Below, piece after piece: positions 21,427 through 30,492 of a stretch of DNA of 64,000 nt. The position numbers and the translations under genes were made by a program. This DNA is from Streptococcus mitis subsp. hohhotensis (GTDB taxonomy: Bacteria; Bacillota; Bacilli; Lactobacillales; Streptococcaceae): assembly GCF_020089495.2 (NCBI RefSeq), contig NZ_JAIRCA020000003.1:1-64000 (forward strand), in the 5' to 3' direction. Positions within the stretch are counted from its first letter, which is position 1. Each line of letters begins with the position of its first letter. Below the pieces are notes generated by a model. The model made no database searches. It saw nothing but the letters and a program-made list of their open reading frames with translations, and had not been told where the DNA came from.

Positions 21427-22362
21427 TTACTCTTCTTTACGAATCAAGTCCATCACTTGATTGCGGTCTAAAATCCATTGAGCCCTCTCATCCTTTTCAT
21501 AGGTACGATTCGATAGAAAAATAGCCGCTTCTTGCTTCTGACGATTCCACATGATAAAGGTACCTGTATAGCCCGTATGGTCTAGCCAATCTCCTTCCAA
21601 ATTCCATGCTAAAGAACGTTCCTTGTCATCCAAAGGAGAAAAATTTTGACTCAAATCTCTTGCAAAATCATCTGCTAAATAGTGTTCTACAAAGATTTGT
21701 AAATCCTTTACAGTCGAAAACAAACCAGCACTACCAGCATGTCTACCCAAGAGACGAGCTTTGGGATCATGCACTATGCCTGCCTCTACACCTCTGACTG
21801 TTGGAACAGCAAGCTCAACAGGCCCAAACTGGGTTTCATTCATTCCCCAAGGTTTCAAAACTTGTTCTTGTAAAATCACATCTAGGTCTTGATTAAATAT
21901 TCTTTCCAAAATAAAGCCCAACAGCAAAAAATGAACATCCGAATAAAGAAAGGCTGGCTGACTTCGTCTGTTGAGATGAAACATCGCTTCCTTTAATTCT
22001 GAAGCTGCTAAAAGGTCTCGATTGGGAATAAAAGGATCAAGATTTGTAGCGTGAGTTAAGAGCTGGCGAATAGTGATGTCTGGATAATCACTCTCAGCTA
22101 AAAAATCTGTTACCGGTCTGTCAATATCTAATTTGCCTTTTTCCCACAAAAAAGTAAAAACTGTGCCAACTCCAACAACCTTGCTGACACTAGCTAGGTC
22201 ATAAACAAGACCTGCCTCAGTATCCAAGCCATGCTCTGGGTCACTCTGGCCTAAATAGAACTCCGTCCATTGATTGTCCTTTAAATACGCAAAAGAGGCT
22301 CCAGGATAAATCCCTGCCTCGATTTGTTCTTCTATTTTTTTAATAATCTTGGTCCACTTCAT
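21427..22362 (-). CDS. Serine hydrolase (class C beta-lactamase / penicillin-binding fold)
   Basis: 311 residues. The three active-site motifs are visible: SVSK (SxxK) near residue 58, YSD (YxN-like) near 135, and HTGYTG (KTG-like) near 262. No signal peptide is seen, so it probably works in the cytoplasm, unlike true PBPs; esterase or peptidase activity is possible. The start overlaps the end of cppA by 4 bp (ATGA), implying coupled translation. Confidence 0.87.
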   Translation of the reverse strand: MKWTKIIKKIEEQIEAGIYPGASFAYLKDNQWTEFYLGQSDPEHGLDTEAGLVYDLASVSKVVGVGTVFTFLWEKGKLDIDRPVTDFLAESDYPDITIRQLLTHATNLDPFIPNRDLLAASELKEAMFHLNRRSQPAFLYSDVHFLLLGFILERIFNQDLDVILQEQVLKPWGMNETQFGPVELAVPTVRGVEAGIVHDPKARLLGRHAGSAGLFSTVKDLQIFVEHYLADDFARDLSQNFSPLDDKERSLAWNLEGDWLDHTGYTGTFIMWNRQKQEAAIFLSNRTYEKDERAQWILDRNQVMDLIRKEE

Positions 22363-23084
22363 ACTTCTTCAAACCACAATTCAACATTATTTCTATCTTT
22401 ACCAAGGAAGAATTTTTCAGACTTAGGAATAAAATATTCTGTAGACTCAAACTTCTTACGAAGACTTGCTATGTCTAATTCATTGACCAAGAACTTGAGC
22501 ATAGATAAGTCCCAAGTAACCGTATTGTCCACAGTCAGATCCTGCCCCTGAGCTGGGATAAAATCAAGTGATGTCCCAATTTCAGAAAGTTCTAAGAAAC
22601 TATCTACATCCGTTGGGAGGTGTAATTCCATGGAAATCTCAAATTTACTTAAAGAAATTGATTCCAAACCTGTTTGAAATTCAGGTTTTTCTTCTACTTC
22701 TACTAGACTTGCTCTGTCATCTTCTGCATGAATCAAAATCAAATCATTTTCTGGTGAAAAAATTTCAAAAGCGTAGCCATTTTGACCTTTATATAATTGA
22801 TGAATCGAATCCGTTTTAGATAAGAGTCCTTCCATTTCCAAGGGATTTTCTACCTTGATAATCAATCTAGCCAGTTTTTTTCGTCCCTCTACCTTACGAG
22901 TACGCATACTGGGAGCTTCTTCTAAAACTAGCTTTTCAAGACCTGTTTGATCACCTAGTGATAGAAAGGCTGACTCCTCTAACAAGGCCTTCATTCCAAG
23001 GGTTTCAATATAAAATGTTTCATTTAATTTTCTATTATTAACTTTTAAAGTAGGAATAATCCGTACAATCTGATTTACATTCAT
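22359..23084 (-). CDS. cppA: CppA-family protein
   Basis: 241 residues beginning MNVNQIVRIIPTLKVNNRKL. The ATG at 23084 is chosen because GGAGG lies just ahead of it; the upstream GTG at 23099 would place that site inside the coding region. I recognise the protein as close to pneumococcal CppA, with a glyoxalase/dioxygenase-like N-terminal half (ETFYIETLGMKALLEE) and the CppA C-terminal half (TWDLSMLKFLVNELDI). The family was named for complement C3 degradation, but no protease motif is visible and there is no signal peptide. First gene of the cppA - serine hydrolase - EamA operon. Confidence 0.9.
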   Translation of the reverse strand: MNVNQIVRIIPTLKVNNRKLNETFYIETLGMKALLEESAFLSLGDQTGLEKLVLEEAPSMRTRKVEGRKKLARLIIKVENPLEMEGLLSKTDSIHQLYKGQNGYAFEIFSPENDLILIHAEDDRASLVEVEEKPEFQTGLESISLSKFEISMELHLPTDVDSFLELSEIGTSLDFIPAQGQDLTVDNTVTWDLSMLKFLVNELDIASLRKKFESTEYFIPKSEKFFLGKDRNNVELWFEEV

Positions 23085-23220
23085 AAATTCCTCCGTCACT
23101 TTTTATTTTATAGGATTTTAGAATTTTTTACAAGATATTATGCTCAAATTTACCAATTTTAACCTCATTAAACATCTTTTTGAAGATCCTGAGTAAAAAG
23201 TCGATTTTATAGAAAAAGGA

Positions 23221-23281
23221 AACTAATGAGAATTACAAGAAGTTCATTCGGAGATGGTTGCCTAAAGAAACTAGAAAATGA
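23221..23281 (+). pseudogene. Fragment resembling an IS30-family transposase
   Basis: One frame reads KKFIRRWLPKETRK then stop, close to the C-terminal RRWLPKGT motif of IS30/IS1239-type transposases. Only about 15 residues survive. The rest of 23085-23553 holds no gene. Confidence 0.35.
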
Positions 23282-23497
23282 TTCCTAAAATAGAGCTCTT
23301 CATCGAGAATTAAATTCATCTGAATAATTAATATATAGTATGTTGAGTATGGAATAGTACATTGTAGCTGTTCAAATATTTCTAGAAATAAATTTGACTT
23401 TCCTAATCAATTTGTTTATATCTTATTTCAATCTACTCTATATGCATCCTGTATTCCTAAAACAAGACACAGAAAAACACCCCAAGAATTAGAATTT

Positions 23498-23522
23498 GAG
23501 CTAACTTTTGGGGTTCAGTTCA
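23498..23522. mobile_element. Solitary IS3-type terminal repeat
   Basis: The complement reads TGAACTGAACCCCAAAAGTT, then AGCTC. The CCCCAAAAGTTAG block is shared with the end of the IS3-type element at 763-787. No transposase adjoins it, so it is an excision or deletion remnant. Confidence 0.5.
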
Positions 23523-23553
23523 TTAATATAACTAATTGTTTTACAATTAAGAA

Positions 23554-25584
23554 TTAATTATTTTCAACTTTTTCATCGTATTTTGGTCTTAGTGTTGTAC
23601 CTGAGTTAATAATGGTACGTTTTTGAACAAGAGGAAGGTCTGTACGATTGTAAACTGTACGCCATGGTTCCCAAACAAGACCTGTTTTTTCTTGAATCTT
23701 CACACGTACATTACGTACATTTCCTTTAAATTGAAGTTCAGTTTGGAAGCCAGCTGTTCTGTTCTTACCATTATCTTCCCATTGACGTGAGCGAATGCTT
23801 TCAACTCCATCCTTATCATAAGTTACTTCATCCCAATAAACATAGTAACGAGCAATATAAGCTCCCTTATGTTGTAAATTAAGATAACCATTTTTGTATG
23901 AAGTCACTTTAGTTTCAATGTAGTCTGTATTGCTTTGAATTGTGGCTACTTGATTATCTTTCAAGAATGCAGTCTTATAAGAAATTGGAACAGCAGGATT
24001 TTGTGTACTAAATGTAGCTCCTTCTTGAATCAACTTCTTCAAATCTTCTACATTACCTGTCACAACATGTGCAGCTCCATCAGCATTTCCGCCTACGATT
24101 GAAACTGTTACAGTTGTATCCTTTAAAACACGAGCCCATTCAGATTCTGGTTTAATAGGTACTCCTTTGATAACAGCATTGATTGCTGCTTTCAACTCTG
24201 TACTCTTGCTTGTTGTTTCAAACTTAACATACATTTGACGTCCGTATGAAACGCTAGATACATATACAGGAGGTGTTTTTTCATCAATTCCACGTGCTTT
24301 TAATTGATCAACCGTTACTCCTGAGGCAAATACATCTGATGGATTTTTTGGAGCATCAAAGTTAGCAGTAAAGTAAACTTGTTTAAAATCAACAACTTCA
24401 ACTTGTTTTTCACCCTTGTTCACAGCCTCAAAGTCAATTTTCAAATTAACACCGACTTTTTCAAAGTCACTTCCGAATTTTGCTTTCAATTGATTCATGC
24501 TATAAGCAGAAGTGGAAGCGTACTGCATACGTGCTGGAGCAGGATTTTTCGCAGCATATTTTTCATACCAACGGTTTAACAAGGTATTCACACCTTCCTG
24601 CATACCACTTGCAGTTGGATTAGCATCTACATAGCTATCTCCGCCCACCATTCCTGGTAAATCAACACTAATTCTACCTTTGCTACGATCTAAGCTAATT
24701 TGTTGTGGTTTATTTTCTAGGAGATCTTGATTTGCTTTAAATAAAGCACCTAAGAAGATATCTCCGTTACCATTTAGGGCAACATCAGCAGAACCATTAG
24801 AAAGGTTTTTCTTCACTTTTTCCACAACCACAAACTCATTTCCTTGTTGTTTTGTGCTTGTATTAGCGTAATTTTCTAATGCTTCGCCTTTTCTAGTTAA
24901 AATATTTAGTTTATCGTAATTTAAACCAAATAAATAGTTATTTAGTTCTGCAGTAAAGTCTGTTTTTACTTTGCTTTCAGGTTTAGCGTTAGTCGCTGCT
25001 TTTTCTTTTGCAGAACGATACACTTCTACCTCTGCTAAGCTCAGTGGTGTTTTTGAATTATTTAGCTCCACTTTAACATATCGTGCATTAACTCCAGCGA
25101 ATTGAACGTCAATTGTTGGTTGATTGTTTAAGCTATCGATGTGTTGATGAGTTACTTCCTTACCATCTTTATCCAACAAAATAACATCAAAATTAGATAA
25201 ACGATTTGCTACATTTCCATCTCCACGATTGTAAATACGAACAGTTCCTACTGATTCTTCTTTCTCTAAATCAACTTTCCACCAAGAATGATCTTGAAAA
25301 TCTGTATGGGTAACCGAGTGATGTCCGTAGTCATTATCGCGATTACCATCAACCGCTCTAGCAGCGTCTCCTCCATAAGCAGTCGAACTCTGACTTGCAG
25401 ATTTATGAGCAGCAATATTTTCACCAGCAATTGTAGCAACACTTGGCTCTGTTGCTTTTACTACATTCGTTTGAAAAATGAGACCAGAACCTAGTAAGAA
25501 TGTTGCAATGGCAACACCACATACTCCAACGCTACGTTTACGAATAGAATAACGAAATCCTTTATCTTGTTTATTTTGAGACAT
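23554..25584 (-). CDS. lly: Lectinolysin-type cholesterol-dependent cytolysin with N-terminal fucolectin
   Basis: A 676-residue secreted pore-forming toxin. Residues 10-45 are a YSIRK-type signal (FRYSIRKRSVGVCG). Residues ~54-190 form an F-type lectin whose fucose residues His93, Arg120 (NRGD) and Arg128 are present. Residues ~208-560 are cytolysin domains 1-3. Residues ~565-676 are domain 4 with undecapeptide EKTGLVWEPWR (632-642; Cys replaced by Lys, Trp-Trp by Pro-Trp, as in CD59-dependent relatives), the cholesterol-recognition pair Thr664-Leu665, and the CD59 signature YxY-x14-RS (Tyr581, Tyr583, Arg598-Ser599). No LPxTG or other anchor. It stands alone between IS debris and parC. Known relatives are lectinolysin and the S. 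mitis platelet-aggregation factor; human CD59 specificity is inferred from the motif. Confidence 0.94.
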   Translation of the reverse strand: MSQNKQDKGFRYSIRKRSVGVCGVAIATFLLGSGLIFQTNVVKATEPSVATIAGENIAAHKSASQSSTAYGGDAARAVDGNRDNDYGHHSVTHTDFQDHSWWKVDLEKEESVGTVRIYNRGDGNVANRLSNFDVILLDKDGKEVTHQHIDSLNNQPTIDVQFAGVNARYVKVELNNSKTPLSLAEVEVYRSAKEKAATNAKPESKVKTDFTAELNNYLFGLNYDKLNILTRKGEALENYANTSTKQQGNEFVVVEKVKKNLSNGSADVALNGNGDIFLGALFKANQDLLENKPQQISLDRSKGRISVDLPGMVGGDSYVDANPTASGMQEGVNTLLNRWYEKYAAKNPAPARMQYASTSAYSMNQLKAKFGSDFEKVGVNLKIDFEAVNKGEKQVEVVDFKQVYFTANFDAPKNPSDVFASGVTVDQLKARGIDEKTPPVYVSSVSYGRQMYVKFETTSKSTELKAAINAVIKGVPIKPESEWARVLKDTTVTVSIVGGNADGAAHVVTGNVEDLKKLIQEGATFSTQNPAVPISYKTAFLKDNQVATIQSNTDYIETKVTSYKNGYLNLQHKGAYIARYYVYWDEVTYDKDGVESIRSRQWEDNGKNRTAGFQTELQFKGNVRNVRVKIQEKTGLVWEPWRTVYNRTDLPLVQKRTIINSGTTLRPKYDEKVENN

Positions 25585-25646
25585 ACAAAACTCCTATATA
25601 TTTGAACGAATTATTTCTTGAAACAATAAGAGTGTAACATAAAAAT

Positions 25647-25652
25647 ATTATA
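25647..25652 (-). promoter_or_regulatory. Likely -10 box of lly
   Basis: TATAAT on the minus strand 62 bp before the ATG; no clear -35. A TAGGAG ribosome site precedes the start codon. Confidence 0.45.
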
Positions 25653-25768
25653 GATGCAATCATTTTCTAAAAAAAATTATTATTTTTTATTAGCTAAACT
25701 TGTATAGTTGCCCATATGTTACTAATTTCACATTTAAACATCGAGTGATCTATACCACTAAAAGCAAG

Positions 25769-25821
25769 AAAACGACCAGGCCTAAGTCCCTATCAGTTGG
25801 GAATCAGCACTGTTCGTTTTT
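25769..25821. repeat. Long imperfect hairpin upstream of lly
   Basis: AAAACGA-CAG at the left pairs with CTG-TCGTTTT at the right, with an inner TCCC/GGGA pairing; T-rich on the right. It could be a second terminator or an RNA element; I cannot assign it. The rest of 25585-25918 has no gene. Confidence 0.4.
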
Positions 25822-25859
25822 GTATATATAATCAGATTCAACTCTTAAATCTATAACTT

Positions 25860-25896
25860 AAGAAATTTTTTAATGAAAAGCTTTTCATTGTTTTTT
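25860..25896. terminator. Terminator after parC
   Basis: AATGAAAAG / CTTTTCATT palindrome with T-rich flanks on both strands, ~23 bp beyond the parC stop. Confidence 0.65.
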
Positions 25897-25918
25897 ATCA
25901 TCTCTTATATTCAAATTC

Positions 25919-28378
25919 TTAATAAACTTCCTGAAGATAGGCATCAAAAACTTCTTCATCTGAAATGGTATCGGATATAAAGCTACCATTGCTGGTTCGT
26001 TCTGACAAATTCAAATCTTGTAATCGACTTTCATAGATAGTTCCTTTATTAGATTGAACAATCAGAGTTTGATCGTTCCCGTCCACTTCCGTACTGAAGA
26101 GATCACCAACAAATCCTTGCTCTGCAACTGCTCCTGCTAAGAAGACACGATGCGGTTTGTTTTTCAACTCACGCAAAACTTGTAAACCACGTTTGGCACG
26201 GCTGGTTGCTGGAATTTCCTCAATAGAAACACGTTTCAAGCTTCCACGCTGTGTCAAGAGATAGAAGGAGGAGGTATTACAGATAAAGGCGGATTGGAGG
26301 ACATCATCTTCTTTCAGATTCATAGCCTTGACACCTGCTGCCTTGGCACCGACAACCGGAACCTCTTCAATATTGAAACGCAGGGCATAACCGTTTTGAC
26401 TAATCAAGAGAACATCATCTAGTTTGATTGGAGCTACTGCTACAATCTGGTCTGTCTCGTCTTTGAGTTTAGCATACTTAACAGACTTAGATTTATAGGT
26501 CCGCCACGGAGTGAATTCTTTTCGTTCTACGCGTTTGATTTGACCAAGCCGAGTCGCTGCAAAGTAGGTTGTCTCATCGTCAAACTGATCCACAACTTCC
26601 ACATAAAGGATTTCTTCGTTAGTTTCAAAGTTTGTAATTGTTTGGCTCAGATGCTCTCCTATGTCCTTCCAACGAATATCTGCCAATTCATGGATTGGTC
26701 GATAGATGACATTTCCAAGACTTGTGAACATCAAGAGGTGCTGGGTTGTCTTGGCAGATTGAACAAAAATCAAACGATCGTCGTCACGTTTGCCAATTTC
26801 TTCTAGCGTTGAAGCCGCAAAGGAACGTGGACTGGTACGCTTGATGTAACCTGCCTTGGTCACGCTGACGTAGGTATCTTCCTCAGCGATCAGACTAGCT
26901 GTATCAATCTCAATTGCTTTCGCAGTGTCTTCTAAAGAACTCAAACGCGGAGTTGCAAATTTCTTCTTGACCTCACGAAGTTCTTTCTTCATAAGATTGT
27001 ACATAGTCCGTTCATCACCGATGATGGCTACAAGCATGGCAATCTTCTCACGAAGTTCTGCTTCTTCCTCCTGCAAGACAACCACGTCTGTATTGGTCAA
27101 ACGGTAAAGTTGCAAGGTAACGATGGCCTCAGCCTGCTCTTCTGTAAAATCATAGCTGACCTTGAGATTTTCTTTGGCGTCAGCCTTGTTTTCAGAAGCA
27201 CGGATAAGGGCAATGACTTCGTCCAAAATCGAAATCACGCGAATCAAACCTTCGACGATATGGAGACGCTTCTCAGCCTTTTCCTTGTCAAAGCGGGAAC
27301 GCGCCAAAATCACTTCACGACGGTGGGCGATATAGCTAGACAGGATTGGAACAATCCCAACCTGACGAGGTGTGAAATTGTCAATCGCCACCATGTTAAA
27401 GTTGTAATTGATTTGTAGGTCAGTGTATTTAAAGAGATAATTGAGAACAAGCTCCGTATTAGCGTCTTTTTTGAGCTCAATAGCGATACGAAGACCATCA
27501 CGGTCAGACTCATCACGAACCTCAGCAATACCTGCTACCTTGTTATTGACACGGACATCATCGATTTTTTTAACCAGATTGGCCTTGTTGATTTCATAAG
27601 GAATCTCAGTGATAACGATTTGTTCCTTACCACCTTTTAACTTTTCAATCTCAGTCTTGGAACGAACAACCACGCGCCCTTTCCCAGTTTCATAGGCCTT
27701 CTTGATTTCATCACGTCCCTGGATGATAGCCCCTGTAGGGAAGTCTGGTCCAGGCAGGAATTCCATGAGCTTATCCACCTTGGCAGTTGGGTGGTCAATC
27801 ATGTAGACTGTCGCATCAATAACTTCAGCCAAATTATGCGGAGGAATATCCGTGGCATATCCAGCTGAAATCCCGGTTGAACCATTAACCAAAAGGTTTG
27901 GAAAGGCTGCTGGCAAGACTGTCGGCTCTTTCTCGGTATCGTCAAAGTTCCAAGCAAAAGGAACGGTCTTTTTCTCGATATCTTGAAGAAGGTAGCCAGC
28001 AATTTCAGACAAACGCGCCTCTGTATAACGCATTGCAGCAGGCGGATCTCCGTCCATAGAACCGTTATTACCGTGCATTTCAACTAAAATCTCACGATTT
28101 TTCCAGTCCTGTGACATACGAACCATGGCATCATAGATGGAAATGTCACCGTGTGGGTGGAAATTCCCCATGATATTCCCGACAGACTTGGCCGACTTAC
28201 GGTAACTCTTATCAAAGGTATTACCATCCTTATTCATAGAATAAAGAATGCGACGCTGAACCGGCTTCAAACCATCACGAATGTCTGGCAAAGCCCGGTC
28301 TTGAATAATGTACTTGGAGTAGCGCCCAAAACGCTCTCCCATGATGTCCTCTAGGGACATGTTTTGAATGTTAGACAT
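25919..28378 (-). CDS. parC: DNA topoisomerase IV subunit A
   Basis: 819-residue DNA-cleaving subunit that unlinks daughter chromosomes together with ParE. The catalytic Tyr lies in AAMRYTEARLS near residue 118; C-terminal beta-pinwheel repeats follow. The quinolone-resistance region reads HPHGDISIYDAMVRMSQDW: counting from the ATG, residue 79 is Ile where quinolone-susceptible streptococci have Ser, Asp83 is retained, and residue 91 is Asp (Asn in typical pneumococci). The Ile codon is ATT at about 28142-28144. Substitution at residue 79 is an established first-step fluoroquinolone resistance change. parC is separated from parE by 3.5 kb of accessory genes. Confidence 0.97.
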   Translation of the reverse strand: MSNIQNMSLEDIMGERFGRYSKYIIQDRALPDIRDGLKPVQRRILYSMNKDGNTFDKSYRKSAKSVGNIMGNFHPHGDISIYDAMVRMSQDWKNREILVEMHGNNGSMDGDPPAAMRYTEARLSEIAGYLLQDIEKKTVPFAWNFDDTEKEPTVLPAAFPNLLVNGSTGISAGYATDIPPHNLAEVIDATVYMIDHPTAKVDKLMEFLPGPDFPTGAIIQGRDEIKKAYETGKGRVVVRSKTEIEKLKGGKEQIVITEIPYEINKANLVKKIDDVRVNNKVAGIAEVRDESDRDGLRIAIELKKDANTELVLNYLFKYTDLQINYNFNMVAIDNFTPRQVGIVPILSSYIAHRREVILARSRFDKEKAEKRLHIVEGLIRVISILDEVIALIRASENKADAKENLKVSYDFTEEQAEAIVTLQLYRLTNTDVVVLQEEEAELREKIAMLVAIIGDERTMYNLMKKELREVKKKFATPRLSSLEDTAKAIEIDTASLIAEEDTYVSVTKAGYIKRTSPRSFAASTLEEIGKRDDDRLIFVQSAKTTQHLLMFTSLGNVIYRPIHELADIRWKDIGEHLSQTITNFETNEEILYVEVVDQFDDETTYFAATRLGQIKRVERKEFTPWRTYKSKSVKYAKLKDETDQIVAVAPIKLDDVLLISQNGYALRFNIEEVPVVGAKAAGVKAMNLKEDDVLQSAFICNTSSFYLLTQRGSLKRVSIEEIPATSRAKRGLQVLRELKNKPHRVFLAGAVAEQGFVGDLFSTEVDGNDQTLIVQSNKGTIYESRLQDLNLSERTSNGSFISDTISDEEVFDAYLQEVY

Positions 28379-28429
28379 AATAATTCTCTTTTTAGTGTTT
28401 TATTGTAAAGTAAATCTATATTTTTAAAT

Positions 28430-29164
28430 TTAACTGTTTCTTTGTAGGTAGTGAGAAAAGAAGAGCAATCCTACTAATCCTAGAATGAACAAAAGATTAA
28501 TTTTAATAACAAATAAGCTAAGTAGGGTATTAATTAGGCCGTGAAAAATGGCGCAAAAAAGGACCGACTTAGTCTTTTTGAAAACAGCTGCTAGAAGAAT
28601 ACTGAGATAAATTGCAAATAGACTGAATAATATAAAAGGCATACCACTTTGGGAACTTCCAATCACAAACCATAAAGGTATATGCCATATTGCCCAAATA
28701 CAACCTGTTATCAAACCGGAAATCCAAAAGGAGAATCTAGTTTCCAAAGTTGGTTGCAAGATGCCTCGCCATCCCAATTCTTCTTCGCCACCATAAACAC
28801 AGACTGCACTCAAAAAAACAACAAACAAATTTCCTAGTGGAAAAGCCGGATTAAGCTCCTTAGATGAGAAAGCAATGACACCTGTTTGCACGAAAATTAG
28901 TAAAAGAAATAACAAAATATATTTCTTTGAGTCCCCTAAGATAAAAGAGACTATGCTTTTAATGGATTTTTGAGACAAACAAGAAATGGCTGCAATGGTA
29001 GGACCGAAACCTCCTAGTAAATGGAGAAAAACTCCTAGTGGACTTGTTAGACTTAAGAGGCTCATTTGCGTCAGAAAAGCGAGCAATCCCCAACCAAATC
29101 CCCAAGAAATGAGAAAACTAATCAGTAAAAATTTTGTTATCTTATTATTTTGTAAATGTTTCAT
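28430..29164 (-). CDS. CPBP-family intramembrane metalloprotease (CAAX protease-like)
   Basis: 244 residues, about seven or eight membrane helices. The Abi/CPBP motifs are present: EEELGWRG (EExxxR) near residue 127, WAIWHIPLW near 156 and AIFHGLIN near 208. Streptococcal relatives include bacteriocin self-immunity proteins, but no bacteriocin gene is near. The ATG at 29164 is chosen for GGAGAG upstream; it overlaps the end of the nucleotidyltransferase gene by 20 bp. Accessory gene in the parE-parC interval. Confidence 0.85.
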   Translation of the reverse strand: MKHLQNNKITKFLLISFLISWGFGWGLLAFLTQMSLLSLTSPLGVFLHLLGGFGPTIAAISCLSQKSIKSIVSFILGDSKKYILLFLLLIFVQTGVIAFSSKELNPAFPLGNLFVVFLSAVCVYGGEEELGWRGILQPTLETRFSFWISGLITGCIWAIWHIPLWFVIGSSQSGMPFILFSLFAIYLSILLAAVFKKTKSVLFCAIFHGLINTLLSLFVIKINLLFILGLVGLLFFSHYLQRNS

Positions 29165-29978
29165 TTGTTTCGAGTCTCTCCTCAGCATACTTAACCATCT
29201 TCTCAGCTACTTCTTTATCATAGTCAAATCCCATTTTTTGAGCAAGGTACTGAGCCTCTTGATGGAAAAGTTTCATTGTAGCGTACAAGGATTGGGTAAG
29301 TTTTTCTATACTTGAAAAATCAAGCAAATCTGAGAATTCCTTTTCTTTCTCAGCAGGCAAGTAATTAAAGAGGTACTTGTAGTTCTTGTCAATATCAACC
29401 GTCCCCTTATCAGCTGCAACTTGCCAAACCAAGACCTTTAGGAGTTCTTGCTGACAAATACCGTAGAGATGGTCAGTGGCATAGATGACTTGATGGCGAC
29501 AGATTCCTTTGACAACGTAAGCTGACACCCACCAAAATTCATTGCAGGATTTTTCAAAATCCTTTTCAGCAGCTGGGGTTATCCAGTAACGCTCTAGATT
29601 TGGTAAATAGGCTTCAAATAAATGTTCTGGATCTTCTAGAACAGTGAAGCCTGCCTCGCTATCCACCCACTCTTGAATGTGTTCTTTAGGGCAGAGAGTC
29701 AAATCGATACGGTTGCCGTCTTCAAAAAGCATAAGATATAGACGACGGTGACCAAGGGTGACCTCTTGCTCAATAATGCGTTTGCCAAACTGGTCTAGCC
29801 AAGAAATGTCTCTCGTCAGATTATCTAAATCGTCCACAATATAGACCACATCGTAATCCTGAAACTCATCTTTTGGTGCTTTTGTATCAGTTCGTGAACC
29901 AGACATGGCGATAGCTTCTACTTGTATAGTTTTGGCAATTTGTAAAATCCGATTTAGCATTTCTGTTTCAGTTCTCAT
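29145..29978 (-). CDS. Aminoglycoside 6-nucleotidyltransferase-like protein (ANT(6)/AadK family)
   Basis: 277 residues starting MRTETEMLNRILQIA; the ATG at 29978 has AAGGTAGG ahead. The nucleotidyltransferase motif is SGSRTDT with the acidic pair in QDYDVVY (~25-47), followed by the family block RRLYLMLFEDGNRIDLTL. ANT(6) enzymes adenylate streptomycin; whether this chromosomal homologue gives resistance is unknown. Such an ant gene between parE and parC is known from S. mitis and S. oralis and from pneumococci that imported their topoisomerase genes. The longer frame upstream overlaps the GNAT pseudogene and is rejected. Confidence 0.87.
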   Translation of the reverse strand: MRTETEMLNRILQIAKTIQVEAIAMSGSRTDTKAPKDEFQDYDVVYIVDDLDNLTRDISWLDQFGKRIIEQEVTLGHRRLYLMLFEDGNRIDLTLCPKEHIQEWVDSEAGFTVLEDPEHLFEAYLPNLERYWITPAAEKDFEKSCNEFWWVSAYVVKGICRHQVIYATDHLYGICQQELLKVLVWQVAADKGTVDIDKNYKYLFNYLPAEKEKEFSDLLDFSSIEKLTQSLYATMKLFHQEAQYLAQKMGFDYDKEVAEKMVKYAEERLETNETFTK

Positions 29979-29994
29979 AGGAATACCTACCTTT

Positions 29995-30483
29995 TTAGTG
30001 AAAACTCTCGATTCTGTAGAGGGTATGTCTATAAAGCGGACTATCAGCTGGAACTTTTTCGTTATCAAATTCTTTGACAAATTCCATGCCTAGCTTTTGC
30101 ATGACTTTTTGCGAAGGGAGATTGTGCAAGGATGTAAAAGAGTAAACTTCTGACAAGCCAGCTTGCTGGAAAGCAAAGTCTAGACAGGCTTAGGCAGCCT
30201 CCGTCTCATAACCACGATTCCAAAACTCTTTTCGCAAACGCCAGCCGATTTCTACAGCTTCTTTTCCAGCAAAAATCCGTAAATCCGAATAGTGCAGACC
30301 TACTAAGCCAATAAACTCCTGATTGTCTAAGTCACTCAGGGACAAACTTTTTACTTCATATACTTTTTTCATTTTTCTTTTTGAATATTTTTGTGCCAGT
30401 CTCTCCCATGAGACAGACAAACTGACTTTTTTTCTGTCAGTCACTTTTTTAGGAAGATATTTTGGGGGAAGTGAGGTACGCAA
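29995..30483 (-). pseudogene. GNAT acetyltransferase with premature stop
   Basis: The frame EFIGLVGLHYSDLRIF, then EIGWRLRKEFWNRGYETEAA ends at an in-frame TAA (30190-30192). The same frame then continues ACLDFAFQQAGLSEVYSFTS, then HNLPSQKVMQKLGMEF, to a stop at 29995-29997. That is a complete RimJ-type acetyltransferase C-terminus, so a Lys or Gln codon became TAA. The expected N-terminal ~70 residues are also not recognisable upstream (a Lys-rich unrelated stretch is there), so the gene is doubly damaged. Its end lies 17 bp before the nucleotidyltransferase ATG. Confidence 0.8.
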
Positions 30484-30492
30484 GGGTATTTG

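Noticed and set aside
24379..24579. Plus-strand frame opposite lly
   Set aside because: No ribosome site, no recognisable protein; the minus strand encodes the toxin.
29979..30080. Extended start of the nucleotidyltransferase
   Set aside because: These bases are the C-terminal codons of the GNAT pseudogene in another frame; family proteins start at the MRTE-type Met.
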